Shown: positions 1 through 6,760, counted from the stretch's first letter. The stretch is DNA of 19,264 bases from Patescibacteria group bacterium UBA6816 (GCA_002452615.1 DKES01000007.1:1-19264); one strand, 5' to 3'. A program made the numbers and translations. The notes: a model not told the origin generated them from the letters alone.

Positions 1-614
1 TTAAATGACCAAGCTTGTTTAGCAATAACCGGCCCCCCAGGGTACCCTAAGTTTAAAAGTTTAGCAATTTTATCAAAACATTCTCCTGCGGCATCATCTC
101 TGGTTTGTCCTATTTTAAAATAATGACCTTGTTTTTTTATTAATCCTAATTCAGTGTGTCCTCCAGAAACAATTAAACTAACGGCCGGAAAATAATTTTT
201 AGAATTTTTATCAATTAATTCTAACCAATTAGCATAAAGATGTCCTTCTAAATGATTAATCCCTAGTAAAGGTTTTTTAAAAGAATAAGCTAGAGTTTTA
301 GCTGTTTCTACTCCTACTAAAAGAGAGGTAATTAATCCTGGCCCTTTAGTAACCGCTATTAAATCAACTTGTTTTAGAGAGTTAATTGGCTTTAATGATT
401 TTTCAATTACCAGGAGAATGTTTTCTAGATGGGCTCGGGCAGCTATTTCTGGAACAATTCCACCATATTTTTGATGAAGGGAAATTTGAGAGGCAACCAC
501 ATTAGAAATAATTTCAAAAGAATTATTTTTTTGATTATAATTTAAAATTGCGGCCGCAGTTTCGTCACATGATGTTTCAATACCCAAGATAATAAGTGAT
601 GATTTGTTATTCAT
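1..614 (-). CDS. tsaD: tRNA N6-adenosine threonylcarbamoyltransferase TsaD (3' end cut by the window edge)
   Basis: Transfers the threonylcarbamoyl group from TC-AMP to A37 of ANN-decoding tRNAs, the last step of t6A synthesis, working with TsaB/TsaE in bacteria. The reverse strand from the ATG at 614 reads 204 uninterrupted codons and runs off the left edge; the family is usually about 330-350 residues. Visible: the N-terminal ASKHA-fold start GIETSCDETAAAI (11-23), the metal-binding HLEGH motif (H121, H125), the SGGHTEL segment (150-156) and DDAAGECFDKIAKLL (173-187). The gene diverges from a unit that carries tsaC, the other core t6A enzyme, and its promoter shares a -35 box with that unit. 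The identification is firm; only the C-terminal part is unseen. Confidence 0.96.
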   Translation of the reverse strand, partial: MNNKSSLIILGIETSCDETAAAILNYNQKNNSFEIISNVVASQISLHQKYGGIVPEIAARAHLENILLVIEKSLKPINSLKQVDLIAVTKGPGLITSLLVGVETAKTLAYSFKKPLLGINHLEGHLYANWLELIDKNSKNYFPAVSLIVSGGHTELGLIKKQGHYFKIGQTRDDAAGECFDKIAKLLNLGYPGGPVIAKQAWSF

Positions 615-638
615 AAAAAATTTTTAATTTCTAGTTTA

Positions 639-666
639 ATTTTAGCACAATGATTTTTTTTGACAA
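639..666 (-). promoter_or_regulatory. tsaD promoter (minus strand)
   Basis: Read on the minus strand: -35 TTGTCA (666-661), 16-bp spacer, -10 TAAAAT (644-639), with an extended -10 TG at 647-646. It lies just upstream of the tsaD ATG at 614. The -35 overlaps that of the plus-strand promoter at 660-665, so the two would compete for polymerase. Consensus match only. Confidence 0.6.
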
Positions 667-688
667 TTTTATTTATTTCTGTTAAAAT
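660..688 (+). promoter_or_regulatory. Promoter for tRNA-Glu and the grx-HD-HD-tsaC-rbfA unit
   Basis: A perfect -35 TTGACA (660-665), 17-bp spacer and -10 TAAAAT (683-688) preceded by an extended -10 TG (680-681). The predicted start near 695 is about 30 nt before the tRNA 5' end. It is one of the best sigma70-type matches in the window. Confidence 0.75.
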
Positions 689-723
689 GCTTTTAAATTA
701 AAAAATTATTTAAAGTAAAACAC

Positions 724-795
724 GCCGCCGTCGTCTAGTGGTTAGGACACCAGGTTTTCATCCTGGTAACAGGGGTTCGATTCCCCTCGGCGGTA
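724..795 (+). tRNA. tRNA-Glu (anticodon UUC)
   Basis: A full cloverleaf: acceptor stem GCCGCCG (724-730) pairs with CGGCGGT (788-794) with one terminal G-U, discriminator A at 795. The anticodon stem CCAGG/CCTGG encloses TTTTCAT with anticodon TTC, and the T arm GGGG-TTCGATT-CCCC is canonical. No 3' CCA is encoded (ACTTTT follows), so CCA addition is needed. The next ATG is only 21 nt downstream, so the tRNA and the glutaredoxin gene are probably co-transcribed and separated by processing. Confidence 0.96.
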
Positions 796-816
796 CTTTT
801 AACAGTTAATAAAACC

Positions 817-1050
817 ATGGAAATAAAAGTTTATACTTCTCCTGGTTGCCTTTTTTGCCGGCAACTAAAAGATTTTTTAAAAGACCACCAGGTTGAATTT
901 AAAGAGATTGATTTAAGTGAAAATCAACAAATGATTGATGATTTTATAAAAAGAACCGGACAAATGAGTGTACCGGTAACAGAAATTAACCAGGAAATGA
1001 TAATTGGCTTTGATTTAATAAAGTTAAAAGAAAAATTAAATCTTAAATAA
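817..1050 (+). CDS. Glutaredoxin / NrdH-like thiol-disulfide protein
   Basis: A 77-residue thioredoxin-fold protein, the usual length for NrdH-type glutaredoxins. Visible: YTSPGCLFCRQL (6-17) with a CxxC redox pair (C11, C14) at the start of helix 1, the cis-proline stretch MSVPVTEI (50-57) and the C-terminal GFD turn (64-66). By family it would reduce disulfides in the cytosol, for example for ribonucleotide reductase, but no nrd gene is nearby and the substrate is unknown. It follows tRNA-Glu by 21 nt and precedes the first HD protein by 5 nt, so it is the first protein gene of the unit. There is no clear ribosome binding site before the ATG. Confidence 0.85.
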   Translation: MEIKVYTSPGCLFCRQLKDFLKDHQVEFKEIDLSENQQMIDDFIKRTGQMSVPVTEINQEMIIGFDLIKLKEKLNLK

Positions 1051-1055
1051 AATAT

Positions 1056-1733
1056 ATGTTAACCTTAGAAAAAATAAAAAATAATCCGCAAGTTTTAGAA
1101 TTTATTAAACAAAGTGAAATATCTTTAGGGGCCCTGGATTATACTGAGCATGGATTAAGACACGCCAATTTAGTAGCTCGCCGAGCAAAAAAAATGGCTC
1201 AAGAAATTGGGTTAAGTAAAAGAGAGCAGGAATTAGCCGCTTTAGCCGGATTTTGTCATGATATGGGAAATTTTTTAGGTCGCTCTCAACATCATTATTG
1301 GGGCGCCATTTTATTTCATCAACTTTTTTCTGTTTCTGGGGAAAAAGCTGATTTTAGTCCTCGAGAAATGACTTGGGTAATGCAGGCCATTTCTAATCAT
1401 GATAAATATGATATGAAACTAACCAATCCAATTTCTTCTATTGTAATTTTAGCTGATAAATCAGACGTGCATCGTTCTCGAGTCCGAAGTCAAGCCCAGA
1501 GTAAAATTAGAGAAGACCTTCATGACCGAGTTAATTATGCAACTACAAAATCACAAATTAAAGTTAACAAAGCTCAAAAGAAAATTAATTTAACTTTAAA
1601 AATTGATACAAAATTTTGTTCGATTATGGAATATTTTGAAATTTTCACAGAAAGAATGTCTTATTGCCGAAAAGCCGCGGAACACTTAGGTTATCATTTT
1701 AGTTTAATAATTAATAATTTTAAATTGCTTTAA
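1056..1733 (+). CDS. HD-domain phosphohydrolase, function unknown (first of two)
   Basis: A 225-residue soluble protein with the HD metal-binding signature: H36 in EHGLRHANLV, the HD pair H68-D69 in FCHDMGN, H115 in AISNHDKYD and D134 in ILADKSDVH. These can bind one or two metals as in HD nucleotidases and phosphodiesterases; the substrate cannot be read from the sequence. The HD core occupies roughly residues 30-140. The rest (about 145-225) is basic and contains repeated Lys/Gln segments. The start ATG at 1056 lies 5 nt after the glutaredoxin stop. Its neighbour is a second HD protein of different sequence and length, so the two are not a recent duplication. Confidence 0.8.
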   Translation: MLTLEKIKNNPQVLEFIKQSEISLGALDYTEHGLRHANLVARRAKKMAQEIGLSKREQELAALAGFCHDMGNFLGRSQHHYWGAILFHQLFSVSGEKADFSPREMTWVMQAISNHDKYDMKLTNPISSIVILADKSDVHRSRVRSQAQSKIREDLHDRVNYATTKSQIKVNKAQKKINLTLKIDTKFCSIMEYFEIFTERMSYCRKAAEHLGYHFSLIINNFKLL

Positions 1734-1744
1734 ATTTTTTGAAA

Positions 1745-2296
1745 ATGCAAAGAGAACAAGCTTTAAAATTAGTTAAAGAAAAAATTAAAAATAATAATTT
1801 AATTAAGCATTGTTTATCTGTCGAAGCAGTGATGAAAGAATTAGCTCAATATTTCAAGGAAAATGAAGAAAAATGGGCTTTAGCCGGCTTATTACATGAT
1901 ATTGATTATGAACAAACTAAAGATAATCCAAAACAACATAGTTTAATTGGCGCAGAATTTTTACAAGAACAAGGTTTAGATTTAGATATTATTGAAGCAG
2001 TTAAAGCTCATAATGAAATTCATGGTTTGCCACGAGAAAAAAGAATTACTCAAGCTCTTTTTTGTGCCGACCCCATTACGGGTTTAATTGTGGCCGCGAC
2101 CTTAGTTCTTCCTAGTAAAAAAATAGCTGACTTAACCCCAGAAAATATTCTTCATCGTTATCGAGAAAAAGGATTTGCCCGAGGAGCTAATCGACAAACA
2201 ATTTCTTGTTGTCAGGATTTAGGGCTTTCTTTAGAGGAATTTGTAGCTTTAAGTTTAAGGGCGATGAAAAAGATTTCAACTGATTTAGAATTATAA
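1745..2296 (+). CDS. HD-domain phosphohydrolase, function unknown (second of two)
   Basis: A 183-residue protein when started at the ATG at 1745. A TTG two codons upstream (1739) also keeps the frame open, but ATG is preferred and gives MQREQALKLV, a typical start for this family. HD signature: H22 in IKHCLSVE, H51-D52 in LLHDIDYEQT, a His at 65, H89 and H93 in KAHNEIHG, and D109 in FCADPITG. It resembles the small HDIG/HDIG-related hydrolases often annotated only as HD-domain proteins, with an active-site layout H...HD...H...H...D. It lies 11 nt after the first HD gene and 9 nt before tsaC. Substrate unknown. Confidence 0.8.
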   Translation: MQREQALKLVKEKIKNNNLIKHCLSVEAVMKELAQYFKENEEKWALAGLLHDIDYEQTKDNPKQHSLIGAEFLQEQGLDLDIIEAVKAHNEIHGLPREKRITQALFCADPITGLIVAATLVLPSKKIADLTPENILHRYREKGFARGANRQTISCCQDLGLSLEEFVALSLRAMKKISTDLEL

Positions 2297-2305
2297 AAAA
2301 TAAAT

Positions 2306-2869
2306 ATGTTAATTTATCCCCCGAATTCTAAAAATATTGCCCAAGCAAGAAGAATTTTACAAAAAGGCGGAATAATTATTTATCCGACGGACACTCTTTA
2401 TGGTTTAGGGGCTGATATTTTTAATCAAAAAGCAGTTGAAAGAATTTTTAAAATTAAAGGACGGGATTTTAAAAAACCTATTTCAGTAATGGTTTCAAAT
2501 TTTTCTGAGATAGAAAAATTAGCCCAGGTTAACCTTAAACAAAAAAAAATAATAAAAGCTATTTTACCAGGCCCTTTTACCTTGTTGTTAAAAAAAAGAA
2601 AAAAAGTTCCTAATTTTATTACCGCTGGCTCTGATAAGGCTGGTTTTAGAATGCCTTGTTCGGAGGTTTGTCAAAAATTAAGTAAAAATATGCCCTTAAC
2701 CACCACAAGTGCTAATGTGGCTGATTTTAAACCTAGTCTTAGTTTGAAAAAAATTACTAGAGAATTTGGTGAAAAAGTAGATTTTATTCTAAAAGGGGAA
2801 AAATTAAGTGGTCAACCCTCAATTATCATTGATTTGACTGAAGAGCCTTTTAAATTTTTTCGTTATTAA
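2306..2869 (+). CDS. tsaC: L-threonylcarbamoyladenylate synthase (TsaC/Sua5/YrdC family)
   Basis: Makes threonylcarbamoyl-AMP from threonine, bicarbonate and ATP, the first step of t6A synthesis. The 187 residues match the short TsaC form and lack the extra C-terminal Sua5 domain. Visible: IIYPTDTLYGLGADIF (24-39), KIKGRDFKKPISVMV (49-63), LPGPFTLLLKK (87-97), FRMP (114-117) and the substrate-loop TTTSAN (132-137), all diagnostic of the YrdC fold. It is followed 3 nt later by rbfA. Its partner tsaD sits at the left edge on the other strand, driven by an overlapping promoter, so the context supports the assignment. Confidence 0.95.
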   Translation: MLIYPPNSKNIAQARRILQKGGIIIYPTDTLYGLGADIFNQKAVERIFKIKGRDFKKPISVMVSNFSEIEKLAQVNLKQKKIIKAILPGPFTLLLKKRKKVPNFITAGSDKAGFRMPCSEVCQKLSKNMPLTTTSANVADFKPSLSLKKITREFGEKVDFILKGEKLSGQPSIIIDLTEEPFKFFRY

Positions 2870-2872
2870 AAT

Positions 2873-3214
2873 ATGGATTCTAAAAAAATATCTCAAGTTA
2901 ATGAATTAATCAAAAGGGAGTTGGGGGCTATTTTTAATCGAGAACTTGAAGTCCCGGACGGATTTTTAATTACCATTTTAAAAGTAGAGGTGAGTAATAA
3001 TTTAAGAGAAGCAAAAGTTTGGGTAAGTATTTTTCCCTTTACTCAAGCAGAAAAAGTTTTTGCGGAATTAGTTAAAAAAATAAAATATCTGCGCCATTTA
3101 TTAGGGAAAAGATTAAAAAGATTAAACCCTCTTCCACAGATAAATTTAATCTTAGACCAAACCGAAGAAAAGGTAGATGACCTTCGTCAAATTTTTGATG
3201 AAATTAGAGATTAG
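2873..3214 (+). CDS. rbfA: Ribosome-binding factor A
   Basis: Assists late maturation of the 30S subunit and 16S rRNA 5' end by binding free 30S particles. At 113 residues it is the normal length for RbfA and has the KH-like fold pattern: an N-terminal helix KKISQVNELIKRELGAIF (4-21), the strand pair around ITILKVEVSNNLREAKVWVS (33-52), the helix with LRHLLGKRLK (72-81), then the final strand and tail INLILDQTEEKVDDLRQIFDE. It is the last gene of the tRNA-Glu unit, 3 nt after tsaC. No obvious terminator hairpin follows before the clpP promoter. Confidence 0.93.
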   Translation: MDSKKISQVNELIKRELGAIFNRELEVPDGFLITILKVEVSNNLREAKVWVSIFPFTQAEKVFAELVKKIKYLRHLLGKRLKRLNPLPQINLILDQTEEKVDDLRQIFDEIRD

Positions 3215-3233
3215 TATTTTCCACTTTTCAAAA

Positions 3234-3261
3234 TTGACATCTTATTTTTTTCCTATATAAT
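3234..3261 (+). promoter_or_regulatory. clpP promoter
   Basis: A consensus -35 TTGACA (3234-3239), 16-bp spacer and a perfect -10 TATAAT (3256-3261), about 30 nt before the clpP ATG at 3290. It is the strongest sigma70-type match in the window and suggests that clpP is transcribed separately and at high level. Confidence 0.8.
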
Positions 3262-3289
3262 AATATTATAATTAATAAAATTTATTTAT

Positions 3290-3868
3290 ATGAGACTCGT
3301 TCCAACAGTTATCGAAAAATCTATTCACGGTGAACGAGCTTATGACATATATTCAAGGCTTTTAAAGGAAAGAATAATTTTTTTAGGAGACACAATTACC
3401 GATGAAGTAGCGAATATTGTTATTGCTCAATTTTTATTTTTAGCTAGTGAAGATAAAAATAAAGATATTAAGCTCTATATTAACAGCTTAGGAGGTTCAG
3501 TGACCGCTGGTTTAGCTATTTATGATACCATGCAATATGTTAAACCTGAGGTGATGACCATTTGTTTAGGAACGGCTGCTTCTATGGGAGCGGTTCTTTT
3601 AGGAGCCGGAGCCAAAGGAAAACGTTTAGCCCTTCCTAATGCAGAAATAATGTTGCATCAGGTCATGGGGGGAACTGAAGGTCCGGCCGCAGACATAAAA
3701 ATTAGAGCCGAGCATATTTTACGCGTGCGAGACAGAATTAATAAAATTTTATCTAAACATACCAAACAATCTTTAAAAAAAATCCAATCAGATACTGACC
3801 GGGATTTTTATATGAATGCTTCAGAAGCAAAAAAATATGGTATTATTGATAAAATAATTGTGAAATAA
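3290..3868 (+). CDS. clpP: ATP-dependent Clp protease proteolytic subunit
   Basis: The serine peptidase core of the Clp protease; tetradecameric barrels degrade substrates fed in by Clp ATPases. At 192 residues it is normal length with no propeptide evident. The catalytic triad is intact: S98 in TAASMGAVLL, H123 in EIMLHQVMGG and D172 in DTDRDFYM, with family spacing. YINSLGGSVTAGLAIYD (63-79) is also classic. The gene is monocistronic by its own promoter (3234-3261) and a downstream hairpin (3893-3920). No clpX lies beside it. The Clp-like ATPase at 8226-10970 is a candidate partner by name only, because it lacks a recognisable ClpP-docking tripeptide. Confidence 0.97.
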   Translation: MRLVPTVIEKSIHGERAYDIYSRLLKERIIFLGDTITDEVANIVIAQFLFLASEDKNKDIKLYINSLGGSVTAGLAIYDTMQYVKPEVMTICLGTAASMGAVLLGAGAKGKRLALPNAEIMLHQVMGGTEGPAADIKIRAEHILRVRDRINKILSKHTKQSLKKIQSDTDRDFYMNASEAKKYGIIDKIIVK

Positions 3869-3892
3869 TTTTAAAATTAGATAATTAATCCT

Positions 3893-3920
3893 TAAAAGCC
3901 AAATATATTTTTGGCTTTTA
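3893..3920 (+). terminator. Hairpin terminator after clpP
   Basis: An 11-bp perfect inverted repeat, TAAAAGCCAAA (3893-3903) and TTTGGCTTTTA (3910-3920), with a 6-nt loop, ending in T-rich sequence. It lies 24 nt after the clpP stop and before rny. The T run is partly inside the stem, so efficiency is uncertain. Confidence 0.7.
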
Positions 3921-3939
3921 ATTTATTAATAATAAAAAT

Positions 3940-5460
3940 ATGTTATTAGATTATGTTTATATTTCTGTTGGCTTTGGCGTGGGAATATTAATTGGTTGGT
4001 TAATTCGTCGTCAAATTGGAAGAAAAATTACAGAATCAGCCGAAGCTAAAGCAAAAGAAATTTTAACCAAAGCAAAAGTTAAACAACAAGAAGTTTTTTT
4101 TAAAGCCAGAGAAGATGCTTTATCTATTATTGAAAAAGCAAAAAAAGAAGAAAAAGAAAGAAGAGACGATGTTAAAAGACTAGAGGACCGCTTAGAAAAA
4201 AGACAGACTCTTTTTGAGAAGAAAATTCTTGAATTAGATTCGCGTCAACAAGAATTAAACAATGAAACCGATCGTTTAGAGGAGATAAAAGAAAAGATTA
4301 AAAATATTTATGAAGAAGCTCGGCAAGAATTAGAAAAAATTTCTGGAATGACTAGAGAAGAAGCAAAAAAAACACTTTTAGAAAGTTTGGAAAAAAGAAT
4401 GAAAGATGATATTTTAGATCGCATTAGAAAAATGGAACAATACGGAGAAGAAGAAATAGAGAAAAAAGCAAAATCTTTAATTACTAGTGTGATTGAGAGA
4501 TATGCCGCCGCTCATACTGCGGAAACAACTAGGTCATCAGTTAGTCTTCCTTCAGATGAAGTTAAAGGTAGAATTATTGGTCGAGAAGGAAGAAATATTA
4601 AAGTTGTAGAACAATTAACTGGAGCAGAAATAGTTGTGGATGATACTCCAGAAGTTGTTTTTATTTCTGCTTTTAATCCTATTCGGCGTCAATTGGCGAA
4701 ATTAGTTTTAGAAAAATTAATTGAAGATGGTCGTATTCAACCAGCCCGAATTGAAAAAATTGTAGAAGAAACTAAAAAAGAATTAGCGCGGGAGATAAGA
4801 AAAGCCGGCGAAGAAGCTATTCATGAAACTGGAATCGCTCAAGTTGATCCCAAATTAGTCCAACTTTTAGGAAGATTAAAATATCGCACCAGTTATGGGC
4901 AAAATGTTTTAAATCATTCTCTTGAAGTTGCTCAATTATCCGCGATGTTAGCTAAAGAATTAGGAGCTAATGTTAATGTGGCTAAAAAAGCTGGTTTATT
5001 CCACGATATTGGTAAGGCTATTGATTTTGAAGTTCAGGGGACTCATCCGGAAATTGGAAAAGATTTAGGGGGAAAATATGGTTTATCTAAAGAAGTGGTA
5101 ATTCCCATTGCCACTCATCATGATGACCACCCGCCTACATTAGAAGCTGTAATTGTTAAAGTGGCCGACGCTATTTCTGCTTCACGACCAGGAGCGAGAA
5201 AGGATTCTTATGAAGAATATCTTAAAAGATTAGATGAATTGGAATCTATTGCCAAAAAGTTTCCTGGAGTGGAAAAAACTTATGCCATTCAAGCCGGAAG
5301 AGAATTAAGGGTTTTTGTTCTTCCTCAAAAAGTTGATGATTTAGAAGCTCATAAATTAGCCCGTCAAATTGCAGACCAAATTGAAGAAGAATTAAAATAT
5401 CCCGGAGAAATAAAAGTAACAGTTATTAGAGAAAAAAGAATTAATGAATACGCCCGCTAA
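3940..5460 (+). CDS. rny: Ribonuclease Y
   Basis: A membrane-anchored endoribonuclease that initiates mRNA decay. The 506 residues match the family. Order: one N-terminal membrane segment (about 5-23), a long charged coiled coil (about 30-180), a KH RNA-binding domain with GRIIGREGRN (about 210-219), and an HD domain with NHSLEVAQ, LFHDIGKAID, ATHHDDHPP and KVADAISASRPGARKDS carrying the metal-binding His/Asp residues. All expected motifs are intact. It begins 19 nt after the clpP hairpin, with no clear Shine-Dalgarno. A weak all-A/T inverted repeat (AATTATT 5469-5475, AATAATT 5483-5489) follows the stop. Confidence 0.97.
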   Translation: MLLDYVYISVGFGVGILIGWLIRRQIGRKITESAEAKAKEILTKAKVKQQEVFFKAREDALSIIEKAKKEEKERRDDVKRLEDRLEKRQTLFEKKILELDSRQQELNNETDRLEEIKEKIKNIYEEARQELEKISGMTREEAKKTLLESLEKRMKDDILDRIRKMEQYGEEEIEKKAKSLITSVIERYAAAHTAETTRSSVSLPSDEVKGRIIGREGRNIKVVEQLTGAEIVVDDTPEVVFISAFNPIRRQLAKLVLEKLIEDGRIQPARIEKIVEETKKELAREIRKAGEEAIHETGIAQVDPKLVQLLGRLKYRTSYGQNVLNHSLEVAQLSAMLAKELGANVNVAKKAGLFHDIGKAIDFEVQGTHPEIGKDLGGKYGLSKEVVIPIATHHDDHPPTLEAVIVKVADAISASRPGARKDSYEEYLKRLDELESIAKKFPGVEKTYAIQAGRELRVFVLPQKVDDLEAHKLARQIADQIEEELKYPGEIKVTVIREKRINEYAR

Positions 5461-5545
5461 TAAATTTTAATTATTAGATTCAAATAATTCTAAGATAGAA
5501 TCGGGACTATTGTTTTAAATCTTAAAATATTTTATATTAAAGTAT

Positions 5546-5683
5546 ATGCCTAAAAGAACTTATCAGCCCAAAAAAAGAAAACGTGCTCGAACTCATGGTT
5601 TTTTAAAACGAATGCGGACCAAAGCCGGTCAAATGGTTTTAAAAAAGAGAAGAGATAAAAAAAGAGATAGATTAAGCGTTTAA
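5546..5683 (+). CDS. rpmH: 50S ribosomal protein L34
   Basis: A 45-residue, very basic protein starting MPKRTYQPKKRKRARTHGF, followed by MRTKAGQMVLKKRR; this is the L34 signature, and 44-46 residues is the standard length. It heads the conserved order rpmH-rnpA-yidD-yidC; rnpA starts 8 nt after the stop. A possible promoter upstream (TTGTTT at 5510-5515, 17 bp, TATATT at 5533-5538) would place the transcript start at or next to the ATG, implying a leaderless mRNA. That promoter match is weak. Confidence 0.97.
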   Translation: MPKRTYQPKKRKRARTHGFLKRMRTKAGQMVLKKRRDKKRDRLSV

Positions 5684-5691
5684 AATTATCA

Positions 5692-6033
5692 ATGCTTTCT
5701 CGAAAATATCGTTTAACTAAAAACAAGGATTTTGCTCGAGTAGCGCAGCAGGGAGAATTTTATCGTGGTCATTATTTTAATTTAAAATGGATAGAAAATA
5801 ATTTAGATTGTTCTCGTTTTGGAATCGTAGTTTCTTTAAAGGTGGATAAGAAAGCAGTAGCAAGGAATAAAATTAAAAGAAGATTAAGAGCGATGATTAG
5901 GGAAAACCTTGGCCAGATTGTTTCTGGTTATGATTTTTTGATTTTAACTAAAAATAATATTAAGTTATTATCGTACGCAGAGATAAAAATAGAATTATTT
6001 AGAGTTTTAAAAAATAAAGGGCTAATTAAATAA
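5692..6033 (+). CDS. rnpA: Ribonuclease P protein component
   Basis: The protein cofactor of RNase P, which matures tRNA 5' ends; both tRNAs in this window need it. At 113 residues it is the usual length. Visible: the start LSRKYRLTKNKDFARV (2-17), FGIVVSLKVDKKAVARNKIKRRLR with the RNR-type motif around ARNKIKRR, and DFLILTKNN near the C-terminal side. It sits between rpmH (8 nt) and yidD (3 nt), the standard arrangement. Confidence 0.95.
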   Translation: MLSRKYRLTKNKDFARVAQQGEFYRGHYFNLKWIENNLDCSRFGIVVSLKVDKKAVARNKIKRRLRAMIRENLGQIVSGYDFLILTKNNIKLLSYAEIKIELFRVLKNKGLIK

Positions 6034-6036
6034 ATA

Positions 6037-6288
6037 ATGGATTATTTTTCCTGGCCTAAATTATTAGTTTTAAAGTTAATTCGGTTTTACCAAAAAACAT
6101 TTTCTCCTGACCATGGATTTTTTTCCCTTTTACACCCTTGGCCAGGAGCCTGTAAATTTCGTCCGACTTGTTCTGAATATGCTTATCAAGCTATTGAAAA
6201 GTATGGTTTAGTTAAAGGGTGTTTTAAAGCCTTAAAAAGAATTTTTCGTTGTCATCCTTGGGCAAAAGGAGGTTGGGACCCACCATAG
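6037..6288 (+). CDS. yidD: Membrane protein insertion efficiency factor YidD
   Basis: A small inner-membrane-associated protein that helps YidC-dependent membrane protein insertion. The 83 residues match the family. Visible: LIRFYQKTFSPDHG (14-27), CKFRPTCSEYAYQAIEKYG (39-57) with two conserved cysteines, and the CHPWAKGGWDPP end (72-83). It starts 3 nt after rnpA. Normally yidC follows almost directly; here a repeat-rich insert of about 550 bp intervenes. The final coding bases and TAG stop (6286-6288) lie right at the edge of the insert, and the protein appears complete. Confidence 0.96.
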   Translation: MDYFSWPKLLVLKLIRFYQKTFSPDHGFFSLLHPWPGACKFRPTCSEYAYQAIEKYGLVKGCFKALKRIFRCHPWAKGGWDPP

Positions 6289-6289
6289 A

Positions 6290-6380
6290 CATAAAAACAT
6301 AAGAACCCCGGTAGTAGAACGCTTTGCGTTCACTACGGGGCAGGCATAAGAACATAAAAACATAAAAACAGAAGAACATA
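6290..6380 (+). repeat. 8-nt tandem repeat CATAARAA interrupted by the left hairpin
   Basis: Two units (CATAAAAA 6290-6297, CATAAGAA 6298-6305) lie before the left hairpin. Units at 6345-6352 (CATAAGAA), 6353-6360, 6361-6368 and 6369-6376 (degenerate) plus a partial unit follow it. The identical CATAAGAA on each side (6298-6305 and 6345-6352) could be an 8-bp target-site duplication or simply the tandem register. Confidence 0.7.
6306..6347 (+). repeat. Left terminal hairpin and inverted repeat
   Basis: A 15-bp stem with two one-base bulges (G6310, A6316): CCCC, GTAGT, GAACGC pairing with GCGTTC, ACTAC, GGGG around a TTT loop. Bases 6313-6347 recur in inverted orientation at 6761-6795 with 33 of 35 matches. 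Confidence 0.85.
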
Positions 6381-6441
6381 TAATTCAGGGTCTGACCCCT
6401 TGGGGTCTGACCCTAATCCCTGAATTCGAGACTCAGCCTCC
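6381..6441 (+). repeat. 61-bp unit A, copy 1
   Basis: Identical to 6529-6589 over all 61 bases. It contains two GGGTCTGACCC near-palindromes around CTTG and an outer AATTCAGGG/CCCTGAATT pair, so it can fold into a long bulged hairpin. It ends with GAGACTCAGCCTCC. Confidence 0.9.
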
Positions 6442-6443
6442 AT

Positions 6444-6525
6444 CTACGAGGTCTCGCCTCGTAGGTCCGGCCTACGCCTCGTAGGTCCGGCCTGGTATGT
6501 CTATCTACGAGGTCTCGCCTCGTAG
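6444..6525 (+). repeat. Hairpins B1 and B2 with a 20-bp tandem between them
   Basis: B1 (6444-6464) and B2 (6505-6525) are identical 21-nt hairpins: CTACGAGG and CCTCGTAG around a TCTCG loop. Between them an 18-nt segment (6456-6473) is repeated at 6476-6493 with a 20-bp period, giving an alternative small hairpin GTAGG-TCCGG-CCTAC (6461-6475). Confidence 0.85.
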
Positions 6526-6528
6526 TCC

Positions 6529-6589
6529 TAATTCAGGGTCTGACCCCTTGGGGTCTGACCCTAATCCCTGAATTCGAGACTCAGCCTCC
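6529..6589 (+). repeat. 61-bp unit A, copy 2
   Basis: A perfect copy of 6381-6441, starting 148 bp downstream in the same orientation. Both copies are followed within 2-3 nt by a B hairpin, so the duplicated module is A plus B. Confidence 0.9.
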
Positions 6590-6592
6590 CAC

Positions 6593-6720
6593 CTACGAGG
6601 TCTCGCCTCGTAGTCCAATCCCACAAACGATGTCTCCACCTACGAGGTCTCGCCTCGTAGTCCAATCCCACCTACAAGGTTTCCACCTACGAGGTCTCGC
6701 CTCGTAGATACGTCTCGTAG
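6593..6720 (+). repeat. Hairpins B3-B4-B5 in a 47-bp tandem array
   Basis: B3 (6593-6613), B4 (6640-6660) and B5 (6687-6707) are identical 21-nt hairpins spaced exactly 47 bp apart. The two 26-nt intervals match each other at 21 of 26 positions and look like decayed hairpin copies. A partial copy (CTCGTAG) ends at 6720. Confidence 0.88.
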
Positions 6721-6760
6721 ATAGATATAAAATATAAATATATACAAAATAAATATTTTA

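Noticed and set aside
1739..1744. TTG start two codons upstream of the second HD gene
   Set aside because: An ATG follows at 1745 and gives the usual N-terminus; the TTG has no supporting ribosome-binding site.
6593..6707. CRISPR-like array: 21-nt palindromic repeats with 26-nt spacers
   Set aside because: There are only three regularly spaced repeats, the two intervals are related to each other (21/26) instead of unique, the repeat is short for CRISPR, and no cas gene is present.
6444..6707. Integron attC array
   Set aside because: The hairpins lack the conserved RYYYAAC/GTTRRRY core sites, carry no gene cassettes, and there is no integrase.
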